A model generated the notes under the pieces. That model was not told the DNA's origin and did not search any database. It worked only from the letters and a program-made list of their open reading frames with translations. A stretch of 64,000 bases of DNA from contig CAINED010000044.1 of the NCBI GenBank assembly GCA_903847605.1, forward strand, positions 149,696 through 213,695. Reading direction: 5' to 3'. The position numbers and the translations under genes are program-made. This stretch comes from an uncultured Hyphomicrobiales bacterium. GTDB taxonomy: Bacteria; Pseudomonadota; Alphaproteobacteria; Rhizobiales; Beijerinckiaceae. Shown here piece after piece: positions 26,603 to 34,958 of this stretch. Position 1 is the first letter of the stretch; each line of letters begins with the position of its first letter.

Positions 26603-28201
26603 GTCGAGGACAAGCGTGCGGCTGGCTGTCGGCGTATCCTACGCATTGGCATAGGTGAGGTTTTCGACCAGCGCCTCGACCGCCGCCGTCGTGGCATTGG
26701 CGTTGAGCGTGACGGTGAAAGTCGCGCCCGCGCCGCCGCTGGCCGTGCCGATGGCGACGCCGCCATAGGTGATCGTGCCGCCGGAAAAGCCGATCTGTCC
26801 CGCGCCGGTGCCCCGGTTGCGGATGGAAACGACATCTTCGGCCAGCAGGCCCGATACGGTCACCGAACCGTTGGCGAAATTGCCCTCGGGATCGGTGAGC
26901 GTCACATCGGCGTCGAGTAATTGCGGCTGTGCGTTGACGGTGTTTTCCGCAAAGACGACCGACGTCGCGACCTGCGATATATGCGGCGCGTCGTTCTGCG
27001 CGGTCACATTGACCGTGATGGGGGAGACGCCGTCGGTGATGAATGTGACGAAATCGCCGTTGAGACTGCCAGAGACAATATCCAGATCGCCGTCGCCATC
27101 CACGTCGGCCAGCGCCACGGCCGAGAAACTCCCGCCTATGCTGCCGATCGTGAGGGGCGCGGCGAAGACCGGCGCTGTCGCTGTGCCGGTGTTCTGAAAA
27201 TAGTTCAGCACGCCATCTTCTTCGCCGACGACCATGTCGAGATCGCCGTCGCCGTCGATGTCGCCCAGCGCAATTGTGGAGGCAATGCCGACGTCGCTGC
27301 CGATCGTGACCGGTGGGGTAGTGAAGTTCGGCGAGGTGGCCGTACCGGTATTCTCAAAATAGTTCAGCACGCCATCGTCTTCGCCAACGACCATGTCGAG
27401 ATCGCCCAGCGCCGGGGCTGAGTAGGCGTCCACGTCGCTGCCGATCGCGACAGGCGGAGTGGTGAAGACCGGCGCGGTCGCCGTCCCGGTATTCTGGAAA
27501 TACTGTTGCGTCCCAAACCTTTCGCCAACGATCATGTCGAGATCGCCGTCGCCGTCGAGATCGCCGAACGCCGGGGTCGAATAAAGACCCACGTCGCTGC
27601 CGATCGCGACAGGCGCTGCGAAGACCGCCGCAGTCGCCGTGCCGGTATTCTCGAAATAGTTCAGCGTGCCATCATCTTCACCGGCGACCATGTCGAGATC
27701 GCCGTCGCCGTCGAGATCGCCAAAGACCGGCGTGCTGTATTGGCCGACATCAAGTCCGTTCAGTGGATTTGCAACGCCGACCGCTTGCGTGAAGGACGGC
27801 GTAAGGGCGGAGACGCCGGCAGCGTCGCTCACGTCGAGGATGAGCGTGCGGCTGGCGGTGGGCGTATCGGACACATTCGAATAGGTGATGTTTTCGATCA
27901 GCGCCTCGATGGCGGCCAAAGTCGCGCTGGCATTGAACGTGACCACGAAGTCCGAGCCGACGCCGCCGCTCGCCGTGCCGATGATCACGCCGCCATAGGT
28001 GATATTGCCGCCGGAAAAGCCGATTTGGCCCGCGCCCGTTCCCAGATTGCGCAGGGAGATACGATCTTCCGCCAGCAGGCCCGATATCGACAGCGTGGCG
28101 CTGGTAGGGGAAAAGCTTCCGGGACTGGCCAGCGTGATCGACGGGGCGAGAAGCTGCGGGTTGGCGTTGACCGTGTTCTCGTTGAAAGCAATGGCAGACA
28201 T
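24490..28201 (-). repeat. Three tandem 1.2-kb coding modules
   Basis: The FG-GAP part of the giant exoprotein gene consists of three direct repeats at about 24490-25740, 25741-27000 and 27001-28201. Corresponding points in the two downstream modules (for example the sequence at 25221 and 26475) are exactly 1,254 bp apart, i.e. 418 codons, and long stretches are almost identical at DNA level. The first module is more divergent. Each module contains a cadherin-like segment and about five smaller repeats of 141-144 bp. Confidence 0.9.
26639..28201 (-). CDS. Giant FG-GAP/RTX exoprotein, N-terminal part ending at amber codon
   Basis: 520 codons ending in TAG at 26641-26639. No signal peptide, as usual for type I secreted proteins. 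Begins MSAIAFNENTVNANPQ, a cadherin-like segment, then five FG-GAP-type units with DGDGDLDM calcium loops, then the start of the second cadherin-like segment (VTLTDPEGNFANGSVTVSG). ATG at 28201 chosen with GAGGGAG upstream; a GTG two codons earlier overlaps that ribosome binding site. At the point where the sister module encodes NLTYANASDTPTASR, this copy reads NLTYANA-stop-DTPTASR, so a TCG serine codon has become TAG. Either a truncated protein without secretion signal is made, or the gene is inactive, or the base is an error. Confidence 0.75.
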   Translation of the reverse strand: MSAIAFNENTVNANPQLLAPSITLASPGSFSPTSATLSISGLLAEDRISLRNLGTGAGQIGFSGGNITYGGVIIGTASGGVGSDFVVTFNASATLAAIEALIENITYSNVSDTPTASRTLILDVSDAAGVSALTPSFTQAVGVANPLNGLDVGQYSTPVFGDLDGDGDLDMVAGEDDGTLNYFENTGTATAAVFAAPVAIGSDVGLYSTPAFGDLDGDGDLDMIVGERFGTQQYFQNTGTATAPVFTTPPVAIGSDVDAYSAPALGDLDMVVGEDDGVLNYFENTGTATSPNFTTPPVTIGSDVGIASTIALGDIDGDGDLDMVVGEEDGVLNYFQNTGTATAPVFAAPLTIGSIGGSFSAVALADVDGDGDLDIVSGSLNGDFVTFITDGVSPITVNVTAQNDAPHISQVATSVVFAENTVNAQPQLLDADVTLTDPEGNFANGSVTVSGLLAEDVVSIRNRGTGAGQIGFSGGTITYGGVAIGTASGGAGATFTVTLNANATTAAVEALVENLTYANA

Positions 28202-28295
28202 GGGCACTCCCTCGGGCAGGCGAACGGCGCCTCCCCGGCGCCCATTTCAGCAATAATTTAAGCATGGCAATGGGTTGCGCGATAGCCCCGGGCGG

Positions 28296-28805
28296 TCACA
28301 AAGCTGTTTTCCGGGGGGCGACCGGCCGAAGGGGCTTTGAGCTCATGACGCCCGCATTGATGCCGAGCCAGCCGATCTCGCCTGTCAGTCTGCCGATCTC
28401 GATCTTGGGGCAGCGATTCATCACGACCTGCATGCCCGCGGCCTCTGCGTTCGCTGCGGCTTCGTCGTGGCGCACGCCGAGTTGCATCCAGAATACTTTG
28501 GGCTTTGGCAGCAGGGCGAGCGCTTCCTCGAGAATGCCCGGCACGGCATCCGCGCCGCGGAAGACGTCGATCATGTCGGGCGTCTCCGGCAAGTCTTTCA
28601 GCGTTGCATAACAGGGTGCGCCGAGCACGCTCTTGCCCGCCAGCGCAGGGTTCACGCCGTAGATGCGATAGCCCTTCTTGAGGAGATAGCCGAGCGCGAA
28701 ATAGGAGGGGCGTGCGACATTAGCTGAAAGCCCGACCATCGCCATCGACTTCACGCCGGCGAGAATGCCGCGAATGTAATCGTCACTGTAACGGTCGTGA
28801 TTCAT
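28296..28805 (-). CDS. CoA-binding protein (YccU-like)
   Basis: 169-residue single Rossmann-fold protein of the CoA_binding_2 family, similar to the N-terminal half of succinyl-CoA synthetase alpha subunits but without the catalytic part. Motifs: MAMVGLSANVARPSYFAL (nucleotide loop), YRIYGVNPALAG, IDVFRGADAVPGILEEAL, VFWMQLGVRHDEAA and NRCPKIE. Its cellular role is unknown. ATG at 28805 was preferred to an upstream start because that would overlap the preceding gene; the gap to that gene's stop is then 7 nt, so the two are probably co-transcribed. Confidence 0.9.
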   Translation of the reverse strand: MNHDRYSDDYIRGILAGVKSMAMVGLSANVARPSYFALGYLLKKGYRIYGVNPALAGKSVLGAPCYATLKDLPETPDMIDVFRGADAVPGILEEALALLPKPKVFWMQLGVRHDEAAANAEAAGMQVVMNRCPKIEIGRLTGEIGWLGINAGVMSSKPLRPVAPRKTAL

Positions 28806-28812
28806 GCAGCGA

Positions 28813-29619
28813 TCATTCGATAGACATGACCAGTGCGATCTTCCAGCCCGCTGCATCCTTGCGTAAGCATGTGCCTGATGGCGTCAGTTCCTCGAGGCCG
28901 ATTGCGTCGGTGTAAGCGATCTTTCCTTCGGGCAAAGCGATGGCGTACCAGCCATCGGGCATGTTGGTCGCGACATCCGACAGCATCGGCACGAGTTCGC
29001 CCTTGGGAATACGCCCGGCGACTTTTGCCTTCTCGTCGGGCTTGTCGCGATAGTCGATGGGTTCGGACGCATAGCGCAGGAAGAGCGGATCGGCGCCGGT
29101 CGCCGTCACAATGGCGCGCGCGCGATTGCGGTCGTAAATCGCCCAGTTCGGCGTGCAGACGAGGCCGGGCGTTTCATGTCCGGTCGTCTGGCCGGATTCG
29201 AGCGCGCCGGAGATATGGCCGGTGATGGTCTCGTTGCGCAGGTCCTCGGTGATCTGCTCGACGGGAATGCCGGGACAGCAGAGCGTTTCGCGCAGGCGCT
29301 GCGCCGGGGGCTTCGACTTGTCGGACGACCGAACGCCCGGCGCGCCAGGCGTACAGGCGGCGAGCGGATCGGGCTTGCAGATGATCACCAGAACATCGGG
29401 TGCGAGCGCCGCCTCGATGGCCTTCACATCGTCGGCAGCGGCGGATTTCTTGAGTGATTCGATGAGCGTCTTCAAAGCCGGTTCCGGCGTGACGGCATTC
29501 ATTGTTACGGCGACGCGCTGATAGGGCTTGACCTGCTGGGCATGCGCCGGCGCGGTCCATGCGACCAAACCGAGGATAACCGAGACGGCCAACGCCAGAC
29601 GCCCAAGAAAATCAGACAT
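28813..29619 (-). CDS. Exported SH3-like domain protein
   Basis: 268-residue exported protein. Signal peptide about residues 1-27 (LALAVSVILGLVAWTAPAHA). The middle shows a Cys-rich stretch (IICKPDPLAACTPG, TLCCPGIP). The C-terminal part from about residue 170 resembles a bacterial SH3 domain: DYRDKPDEKAKVAGRIPKG, then LVPMLSD and DGWYAIALPEGKIAYTD. Such domains bind cell-wall or protein ligands. ATG at 29619 chosen with GGGGA upstream. Probable operon with the CoA-binding gene. No specific function can be assigned. Confidence 0.7.
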   Translation of the reverse strand: MSDFLGRLALAVSVILGLVAWTAPAHAQQVKPYQRVAVTMNAVTPEPALKTLIESLKKSAAADDVKAIEAALAPDVLVIICKPDPLAACTPGAPGVRSSDKSKPPAQRLRETLCCPGIPVEQITEDLRNETITGHISGALESGQTTGHETPGLVCTPNWAIYDRNRARAIVTATGADPLFLRYASEPIDYRDKPDEKAKVAGRIPKGELVPMLSDVATNMPDGWYAIALPEGKIAYTDAIGLEELTPSGTCLRKDAAGWKIALVMSIE

Positions 29620-29769
29620 GCCCATTCCCCGCAAATCACCTAGCGTCATTAGAGCATGTTCTCGCAAAGATGCATTCGTTTTTAGCCGCAGCGAGGTCCG
29701 GCGCGCACGCTTGCAGCTTGGCGCGAACTGTCCGGACCGCTATCACCGGCGCAATCATCGGGGGCGGAA

Positions 29770-30246
29770 ATGGGCGAGGATATCTTCGACAAGGGCAGGC
29801 GGATGACGCCGCAGGAGGTAACCGCCTTCCTGAAGCAGCATTTTCCGCAAATCCGTCCCGGCGAAGATTTTTGCGTGGAGGCCATCGCGCCCATGTCGGC
29901 GCGGGTGCGGCTCGTCTATGGCGAGCGCCATTTGCGGCCCGGCGGGACAATCTCCGGGCCGGCCATGTTCTCGCTCGCCGACCTTTCGACCTATGCGGCG
30001 ATTTTGGGCGAAATCGGCGTCGGCGGCGACCCTGATGCTGCCGACCGTTCGGCTGGCGCACTGAGCGTGACGACCAATCTCTCCATCAATTTTCTGCGCA
30101 AGCCCGAGCAGCGCGACCTCATCGGCGACGCCAAGCTGATGAAACTCGGCAAGCGGCTGGCCGTCGGGGAAGTCTGGCTCCATTCGGAAGGCGACAGCGA
30201 GCCGGTGGCGCACGCGGTCGCCACCTATTCGATCCCGCAGCGATAG
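29770..30246 (+). CDS. PaaI-type hotdog thioesterase
   Basis: 158-residue hotdog-fold protein, likely an acyl-CoA thioesterase. The family core is GGTISGPAMFSLADLSTYAAI, where the Asp of ADLS is the usual catalytic or substrate-activating residue, followed by SVTTNLSINFLRKP. A homologue located upstream of rplM is common in Rhizobiales; here two cell-envelope genes lie in between. GGGGGCGGAA precedes the ATG. Substrate unknown. Confidence 0.88.
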   Translation: MGEDIFDKGRRMTPQEVTAFLKQHFPQIRPGEDFCVEAIAPMSARVRLVYGERHLRPGGTISGPAMFSLADLSTYAAILGEIGVGGDPDAADRSAGALSVTTNLSINFLRKPEQRDLIGDAKLMKLGKRLAVGEVWLHSEGDSEPVAHAVATYSIPQR

Positions 30247-30349
30247 GGCGTCGGGGCAGCGCGTAACTTGTCATCGCGCTTCTTTGCTGGTGTGCCTGAA
30301 GCCGTAGCGGCTCTTGATTCGCCGCAGGAACATGCTTCGGACGGGCTTT

Positions 30350-31771
30350 ATGGCGGCATTTCCCTTTCAGCGCGTGCATTTCATCGGCATCGGCGGCGTC
30401 GGCATGAGCGCGACGGCGATCCTTTTGCGCGACAGCGGCGTTGCGGTGACAGGATCGGACGAGGCCGTCTACCCGCCGATCTCCGACGTGCTGCGTGAGG
30501 AAAGGCTGGATTTCCGCACGCCTTACGACCCGAAGAATATCCCCGAAGGCGTCGACTGCATTGTCATCGGCAAGAATGCGAAGCTGGTGCCTGAGACCAA
30601 CGCCGAAGTCGCGGAAGCCTTTGCGCGCGGCGTGAAGATATTGTCCTTCGCCGACGTGCTGGGCCTGCTGGCGCGCGAGCGCCGGCCCGTGGTTGTCGCC
30701 GGTTCCTTCGGCAAGACGACCAGCGTTTCCATGCTGGCGCATTGTCTCTCGGAGGCCGGGCTCGATCCCTCCTGGATGATCGGCGCCGTGCCACTGTCGC
30801 CGCCCAGCGCCGCGCATGTCGGCAAGGGCGAGTTCTATCTATTGGAGGGCGACGAATATCCTTCGTCCAACACCGACGACCGTTCTAAATTCTTGCACTA
30901 CGATCCATCGCACTTGCTGCTGACGCCGCTGGCGCATGATCATGTCAACGTCTTTCCGACAATCGAAAACTATCTCGCGCCCTTCACGCAGTTGGTGGAC
31001 ATGGTGCCGAATAGCGGCGCGATCCTCGCATCGACCGGCGGCGAGTTGAGCGAGCGCTTTCTCTCCTCGCTCACGCGTCCCGTGACGACCTATGGCATCG
31101 GAAAAGGCGAATGGCAGGTCCGCGACATCGCCTGGGGCGAGCGCACGCGCTTCACCATCACGCATGCAGGCTCAGATGTCGTGCGCGTCGAGACCGGGCA
31201 GCTTGGCTTGCACAATATCGAGAACATGCTGGGCGTTGGCGCTTTCGTCGTCTCGCAGGGCATAGTGAGCGCCGACACATTCGCGACGACGATGGCGTCG
31301 TTTCGCGGCATCAAGCGGCGGCTCGATCGCAAGTCGGAAAAGACGCGCATTCCCATCTTCGAGGGTTTCGGCTCGTCCTACGACAAAGCGCGCAGCGCCA
31401 TCGCCGCGATGAAGCAGCATTTTGGCGACCGAAAGCTGATTGTCGTCTTCGAGCCGCATACATTTTCGTGGCGCAATCGCGCGACCATGCACTGGTATGA
31501 CGACGTTTTTGAAGGCGCCGCGAAAACATTTGTCTGGCATCCGGCGGAGCAGGGGGCCGGCACGCACGAACAGGTGACGCAGGCCTATATCGTCGCGCGC
31601 ATCGCTGCGGCGGGTTACGATGTGACGGCGCTATCTGAACCGAAGGCGGCGCTATCAGCCATCGCCGATGCGCTGAGCGATGATTGCGCGGTGTTGTTTT
31701 TGACCTCGGGCAATCTCGGCGGTCTCATCGAGGCGCTGCCGCCGGTGGCGGAGGCGAGGTTTCCGATTTGA
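30350..31771 (+). CDS. mpl: Mur ligase family protein, Mpl-like (murein tripeptide recycling)
   Basis: 473-residue Mur ligase. The family's Mpl enzyme joins UDP-MurNAc to recycled L-Ala-gamma-D-Glu-mDAP. N-terminal nucleotide fold RVHFIGIGGVGMSATA; ATP loop GSFGKTTS (residues 118-125); LEGDEYPSSNTDDRSKFLHY (about 165-185) matches the EADEYDxAFFDKRSKFxHY signature of Mpl rather than MurC; then HDHVNVFPT and EPHTFSWRN. The loop differs from the usual GTHGKTT, with Phe instead of His. ATG at 30350 is the conserved start; ATGs at 30314 and 30332 are possible. The following gene is convergent. The Mpl call is probable, but a relative with another role is possible. Confidence 0.8.
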   Translation: MAAFPFQRVHFIGIGGVGMSATAILLRDSGVAVTGSDEAVYPPISDVLREERLDFRTPYDPKNIPEGVDCIVIGKNAKLVPETNAEVAEAFARGVKILSFADVLGLLARERRPVVVAGSFGKTTSVSMLAHCLSEAGLDPSWMIGAVPLSPPSAAHVGKGEFYLLEGDEYPSSNTDDRSKFLHYDPSHLLLTPLAHDHVNVFPTIENYLAPFTQLVDMVPNSGAILASTGGELSERFLSSLTRPVTTYGIGKGEWQVRDIAWGERTRFTITHAGSDVVRVETGQLGLHNIENMLGVGAFVVSQGIVSADTFATTMASFRGIKRRLDRKSEKTRIPIFEGFGSSYDKARSAIAAMKQHFGDRKLIVVFEPHTFSWRNRATMHWYDDVFEGAAKTFVWHPAEQGAGTHEQVTQAYIVARIAAAGYDVTALSEPKAALSAIADALSDDCAVLFLTSGNLGGLIEALPPVAEARFPI

Positions 31772-31798
31772 AGTGAATGCAGGGTATGTTGGAGCGCT

Positions 31799-33301
31799 TC
31801 AATACGCGTTCCGCGTATCCAGTAGCGACATCGGCGTTTTCAGCAGTATGTAGAGATCGAAGCCGAGCGACCAGTTGTCGATGTAGTGGAGATCGTGCTG
31901 TACGCGCTGCTCGATCTTGTCGAGCGTATCGGTCTCGCCGCGCCAGCCGTTGATCTGCGCCCAGCCTGTAATGCCGGGCTTCACGCGGTGGCGCGCGAAA
32001 TAGCCCTCGACGGCATCGTCATAGGTCACGCCATCGGCCTTGGCCTGCATGGCGAGAGGGCGAGGCCCCACCAGCGAGAGTTCGCCGCGCAGCACGTTGA
32101 TGAGTTGCGGCAGCTCGTCGATGGACGTTTTGCGGATAAAGCGGCCGACGCGTGTGACGCGCGGGTCGTCCTTCGTCACCAGTTTTGATGCCTTCATGTC
32201 GCTCTGGTCAGCATACATAGAGCGGAACTTGAAGACGCGGATGGGCTCGTTGTTGAAGCCGTAACGCTGCTGACGGAAGAAAACCGGGCCGCGCGAGTCC
32301 CGTTTGATGGCAATCGCCACAACGGCAAACAGCGGCGACAGCGCCAGCAATGCGAGCGCCGCGATCACGCGATCCTCGATGGCTTTCACCGCGATCGCCC
32401 AGTCCGACATCGGACGGTCGAACAGGGGCAGGAAGGGTACATCGCCGATATAGTTGTAGGCGCGGGCGCGCAGCTTCAGCTTGCTCGCATGGGCGCTGAT
32501 GCGAATGTCGATAGGCAGCACCCAAAGCTTTTTCAGAAGTTGCAGTACGCGCTCTTCAGCTGTTGGCGGCAAGGCGATGATGATGAGATCGACATTTTCC
32601 TCGCGGCAGAAGGCAGCGAGATCCTCGAATTGTCCGAGCTTGCGATAGGGGCCGACGACCTCCGGCGAGCGATCTTCGCCGCGGTCGTCGAAGAGACCGA
32701 GAATGGAGATCGTGTCGCGCGCCGTCTTGTCGAGCGAGGCGATGAGGTCTGCCGCGGTTTGTCCTCCGCCGGCGACGACGGCGCGGCGCACGAGGCGTCC
32801 TTCCCGTTTCCATCGTGCGATCAGCGCGCTTGCTGCAACGCGCGCTGTGGCCATCAGGCACCATCCACCCGCGAACCAGAGCGCAATCCAGCCACGCAGC
32901 GGCGCGGCATCCTTGCCGAGCAGGAAAGTGGCGACGATCACGGCGGCGAGTCCGAGAAACAGCCACTGGCCGCTTTCCGCAATCTGGCGCACGCCATTTC
33001 GCAGGGCAGGGATCGTATAGGCATAGCGCCATTGCAGCGCCGCTATGACAAAGGCGGAAACGATGAGGCAGACAACGGTGACCGTGGTGGCCGTCATCTG
33101 CGTTCCGACACTAATGGCTGCCGCAACGCCCGCGAGATTGACCGCGAGAAAATCGGCGACCAGCACGGCGGCGATGACGCGCGGCTGCGAAATCCGTGGC
33201 GGCAGTTTCGCGTTGGCGCGAAGCTTTGAATAATCTTGCGCCAAAAATTCCGGCGGCGGGACGTGGGCGTTCATGGGGTTGGAATCCGGCTGATCTGCCA
33301 T
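31799..33301 (-). CDS. Polyprenyl glycosylphosphotransferase (exopolysaccharide initiation)
   Basis: 500-residue membrane enzyme of the WcaJ/ExoY group, which loads the first sugar-1-phosphate onto undecaprenyl phosphate to start exopolysaccharide repeat units. Four N-terminal helices (about residues 40-165), a CoA-binding-like Rossmann segment ([16 protein letters not shown]), another helix about residues 305-325, then the catalytic domain: [45 protein letters not shown] and [15 protein letters not shown]. This long form with the extra N-terminal helices is typical of undecaprenyl-phosphate glucose phosphotransferases. No other polysaccharide genes adjoin it. Confidence 0.93.
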   Translation of the reverse strand: MADQPDSNPMNAHVPPPEFLAQDYSKLRANAKLPPRISQPRVIAAVLVADFLAVNLAGVAAAISVGTQMTATTVTVVCLIVSAFVIAALQWRYAYTIPALRNGVRQIAESGQWLFLGLAAVIVATFLLGKDAAPLRGWIALWFAGGWCLMATARVAASALIARWKREGRLVRRAVVAGGGQTAADLIASLDKTARDTISILGLFDDRGEDRSPEVVGPYRKLGQFEDLAAFCREENVDLIIIALPPTAEERVLQLLKKLWVLPIDIRISAHASKLKLRARAYNYIGDVPFLPLFDRPMSDWAIAVKAIEDRVIAALALLALSPLFAVVAIAIKRDSRGPVFFRQQRYGFNNEPIRVFKFRSMYADQSDMKASKLVTKDDPRVTRVGRFIRKTSIDELPQLINVLRGELSLVGPRPLAMQAKADGVTYDDAVEGYFARHRVKPGITGWAQINGWRGETDTLDKIEQRVQHDLHYIDNWSLGFDLYILLKTPMSLLDTRNAY

Positions 33302-33594
33302 CGACCATAGCTGCGATGGGTTAAACGCGGTCTAACAGACGGATTTTTGGCCATTTTCCCTTGCGTCAGATAAATTCTGCTGGCGGGTCAATTGTTTCGC
33401 TGGGCTCCAAGCGCTACGTCACAAAGGCCGAACGAAGAATGAGGTATAATAATACCGTATTCAGAAAATGCCGATTTTTCGAAGGGAATCGCGGCTGAAT
33501 GGGTTGACGCCAACGCGTTTCGCGAATTATACGCGCGCACCGTCCGGGCGATCCTCTCGATTGTTCCGGGCCTTTCCTAGGGATTTTTCCTCTC
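33302..33594. other. Intergenic region holding the rplM leader
   Basis: 293 nt between the divergent glycosylphosphotransferase and rplM genes. AT-rich islands (about 33355-33480, including GAGGTATAATAATACC) fit promoters for both sides; TATAAT lies at about 33443-33448 on the plus strand. No gene seen. A ribosomal-protein autoregulation structure could be hidden in the leader but I cannot establish one. Confidence 0.5.
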
Positions 33595-34065
33595 ATGTTC
33601 GCCACGACTACCTCGACCAAACCGGCCGATGTCGAAAAGAAGTGGATCGTCATCGACGCCAACGGGCTCGTTGTCGGCCGCCTCGCGACCATCGTCGCCA
33701 CCCGCCTGCGCGGCAAGCACAAGGCTTCCTTCACGCCCCATGTCGATGACGGCGACAACGTCATCATCGTCAACGCGGAGAAGGTGGTGTTCACCGGTCG
33801 CAAGCTCGACCAGAAGAACTACTACCATCACACCGGCTTCCCCGGCGGCATCAAGGAACGCAACGCGAAGTTCATCATCGAAGGCCGCTTCCCCGAGCGG
33901 ATCATCGAGAAGGCCGTCGAGCGCATGATCCCGCGTGGACCGCTTGGCCGTCAGCAGATGTCGAACCTGCGCGTCTACAAGGGCCCGGAGCATCCGCACG
34001 CTGCCCAGAACCCGGTCGCGCTCGATGTCGGCGCTCTCAATTCCAAGAACAAGCGGAGCGCCTGA
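33595..34065 (+). CDS. rplM: 50S ribosomal protein L13
   Basis: 156 residues. Core motifs [46 protein letters not shown] and [20 protein letters not shown] are all present. A 13-residue C-terminal extension compared with E. coli is common in Alphaproteobacteria. Followed by rpsI after 2 nt, the universal pair. Confidence 0.98.
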   Translation: MFATTTSTKPADVEKKWIVIDANGLVVGRLATIVATRLRGKHKASFTPHVDDGDNVIIVNAEKVVFTGRKLDQKNYYHHTGFPGGIKERNAKFIIEGRFPERIIEKAVERMIPRGPLGRQQMSNLRVYKGPEHPHAAQNPVALDVGALNSKNKRSA

Positions 34066-34067
34066 AC

Positions 34068-34547
34068 ATGGCCGAGACCCTTTCCTCCCTGCAGGACCTC
34101 AAGGACAGCGCTGTGGCGCCCGCGCCGGAAGCGCCTGTTCATGTCCAGAAGCTCGACAAGTACGGCCGCGCCTATGCCACCGGCAAGCGCAAGAACGCGG
34201 TCGCCCGCGTCTGGATCAAGCCGGGCTCCGGCAAGATTCTGGTCAACGACCGCGAGTTCAACGTCTATTTCGCCCGTCCGGTGCTGCGCATGATCGTCGA
34301 GCAGCCGCTCGTCGTCGCCGCGCGCAAGGGCCAGTACGACCTGATGGTGAAGGTGGCCGGTGGCGGCCTCTCCGGTCAGGCGGGCGCCGTGCGTCACGGC
34401 CTTTCCAAGGCGCTCACCTATTTCGAACCTGACCTGCGCAAGGTGCTCAAGCCCGAAGGCTTCCTCACCCGCGACCCGCGCGTCGTCGAACGCAAGAAGT
34501 ACGGCAAGGCCAAGGCTCGCCGCAGCTTCCAGTTCTCGAAGCGCTGA
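34068..34547 (+). CDS. rpsI: 30S ribosomal protein S9
   Basis: 159 residues, with a 30-residue N-terminal extension usual in this class. Motifs: [56 protein letters not shown] and the basic C-terminus [11 protein letters not shown] that reaches the ribosomal P site. Ribosome binding site GGAG lies inside the end of rplM. A strong terminator follows at 34572. Confidence 0.98.
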   Translation: MAETLSSLQDLKDSAVAPAPEAPVHVQKLDKYGRAYATGKRKNAVARVWIKPGSGKILVNDREFNVYFARPVLRMIVEQPLVVAARKGQYDLMVKVAGGGLSGQAGAVRHGLSKALTYFEPDLRKVLKPEGFLTRDPRVVERKKYGKAKARRSFQFSKR

Positions 34548-34571
34548 TCTATTCGGGTTTCCATCGCTTCG

Positions 34572-34600
34572 AAGGCCGCGCCCCGTGCGCGGCCTTTTCG
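34572..34600 (+). terminator. Rho-independent terminator of rplM-rpsI
   Basis: Perfect 10-bp stem AAGGCCGCGC / GCGCGGCCTT, loop CCCGT, then TTCGTTT; 25 nt after the rpsI stop. Confidence 0.9.
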
Positions 34601-34630
34601 TTTGGGGAGAGCGCGGCGTAACAATGCGCG

Positions 34631-34954
34631 ATGACTACTGTCGCCGCCTATATCCTCGCCGCCATCGCCGAGATCGCCGGATGTTTTGCTTTCTGGGCCT
34701 GGATCCGGCTCGGCAAGCCCGTGTGGTGGCTCATTCCCGGCGTCGCGTCGCTATTGATTTTCGCCTGGGCGCTGACATGGGTTGAAAGTGCAGCGGCCGG
34801 GCGTGCCTACGCGGCCTATGGCGGCGTCTATATTTGCGCAGCGCTGCTGTGGCTGTGGTTTGCCGAGGGCGTGCGCCCGGACCGCTGGGACTTGGCGGGC
34901 GGCATCGTCTGCCTGATTGGCGCAGCGATGATTATCGCCGGACCGCGGGGGTAA
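34631..34954 (+). CDS. YnfA/UPF0060 family small membrane protein
   Basis: 107-residue protein with four transmembrane helices, similar to small multidrug resistance transporters. Family motifs: [38 protein letters not shown] and [18 protein letters not shown]. Efflux of cationic compounds has been proposed for relatives, but most are uncharacterised. Stop codon lies 4 nt from that of the convergent DUF2778 gene. Confidence 0.93.
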   Translation: MTTVAAYILAAIAEIAGCFAFWAWIRLGKPVWWLIPGVASLLIFAWALTWVESAAAGRAYAAYGGVYICAALLWLWFAEGVRPDRWDLAGGIVCLIGAAMIIAGPRG

Positions 34955-34958
34955 GCGA

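Noticed and set aside
26639..26641. Amber readthrough or pyrrolysine use in the giant RTX gene
   Set aside because: TAG is used as a true stop in valS in the same window, no suppressor tRNA or pyl gene is visible, and the sister module has ordinary Ser (TCG).
24490..28201. Regularly spaced repeats as a CRISPR array
   Set aside because: Repeats are coding, 141-144 bp and 1,254 bp in period, without short palindromic repeats or unique spacers.
22937..28256. Long open frames on the plus strand across the giant RTX gene (up to 559 codons)
   Set aside because: They mirror the repeats of the minus-strand gene, contain no recognisable domain and repeat with the same 1,254-bp period. They are antisense shadows in high-GC repetitive DNA.
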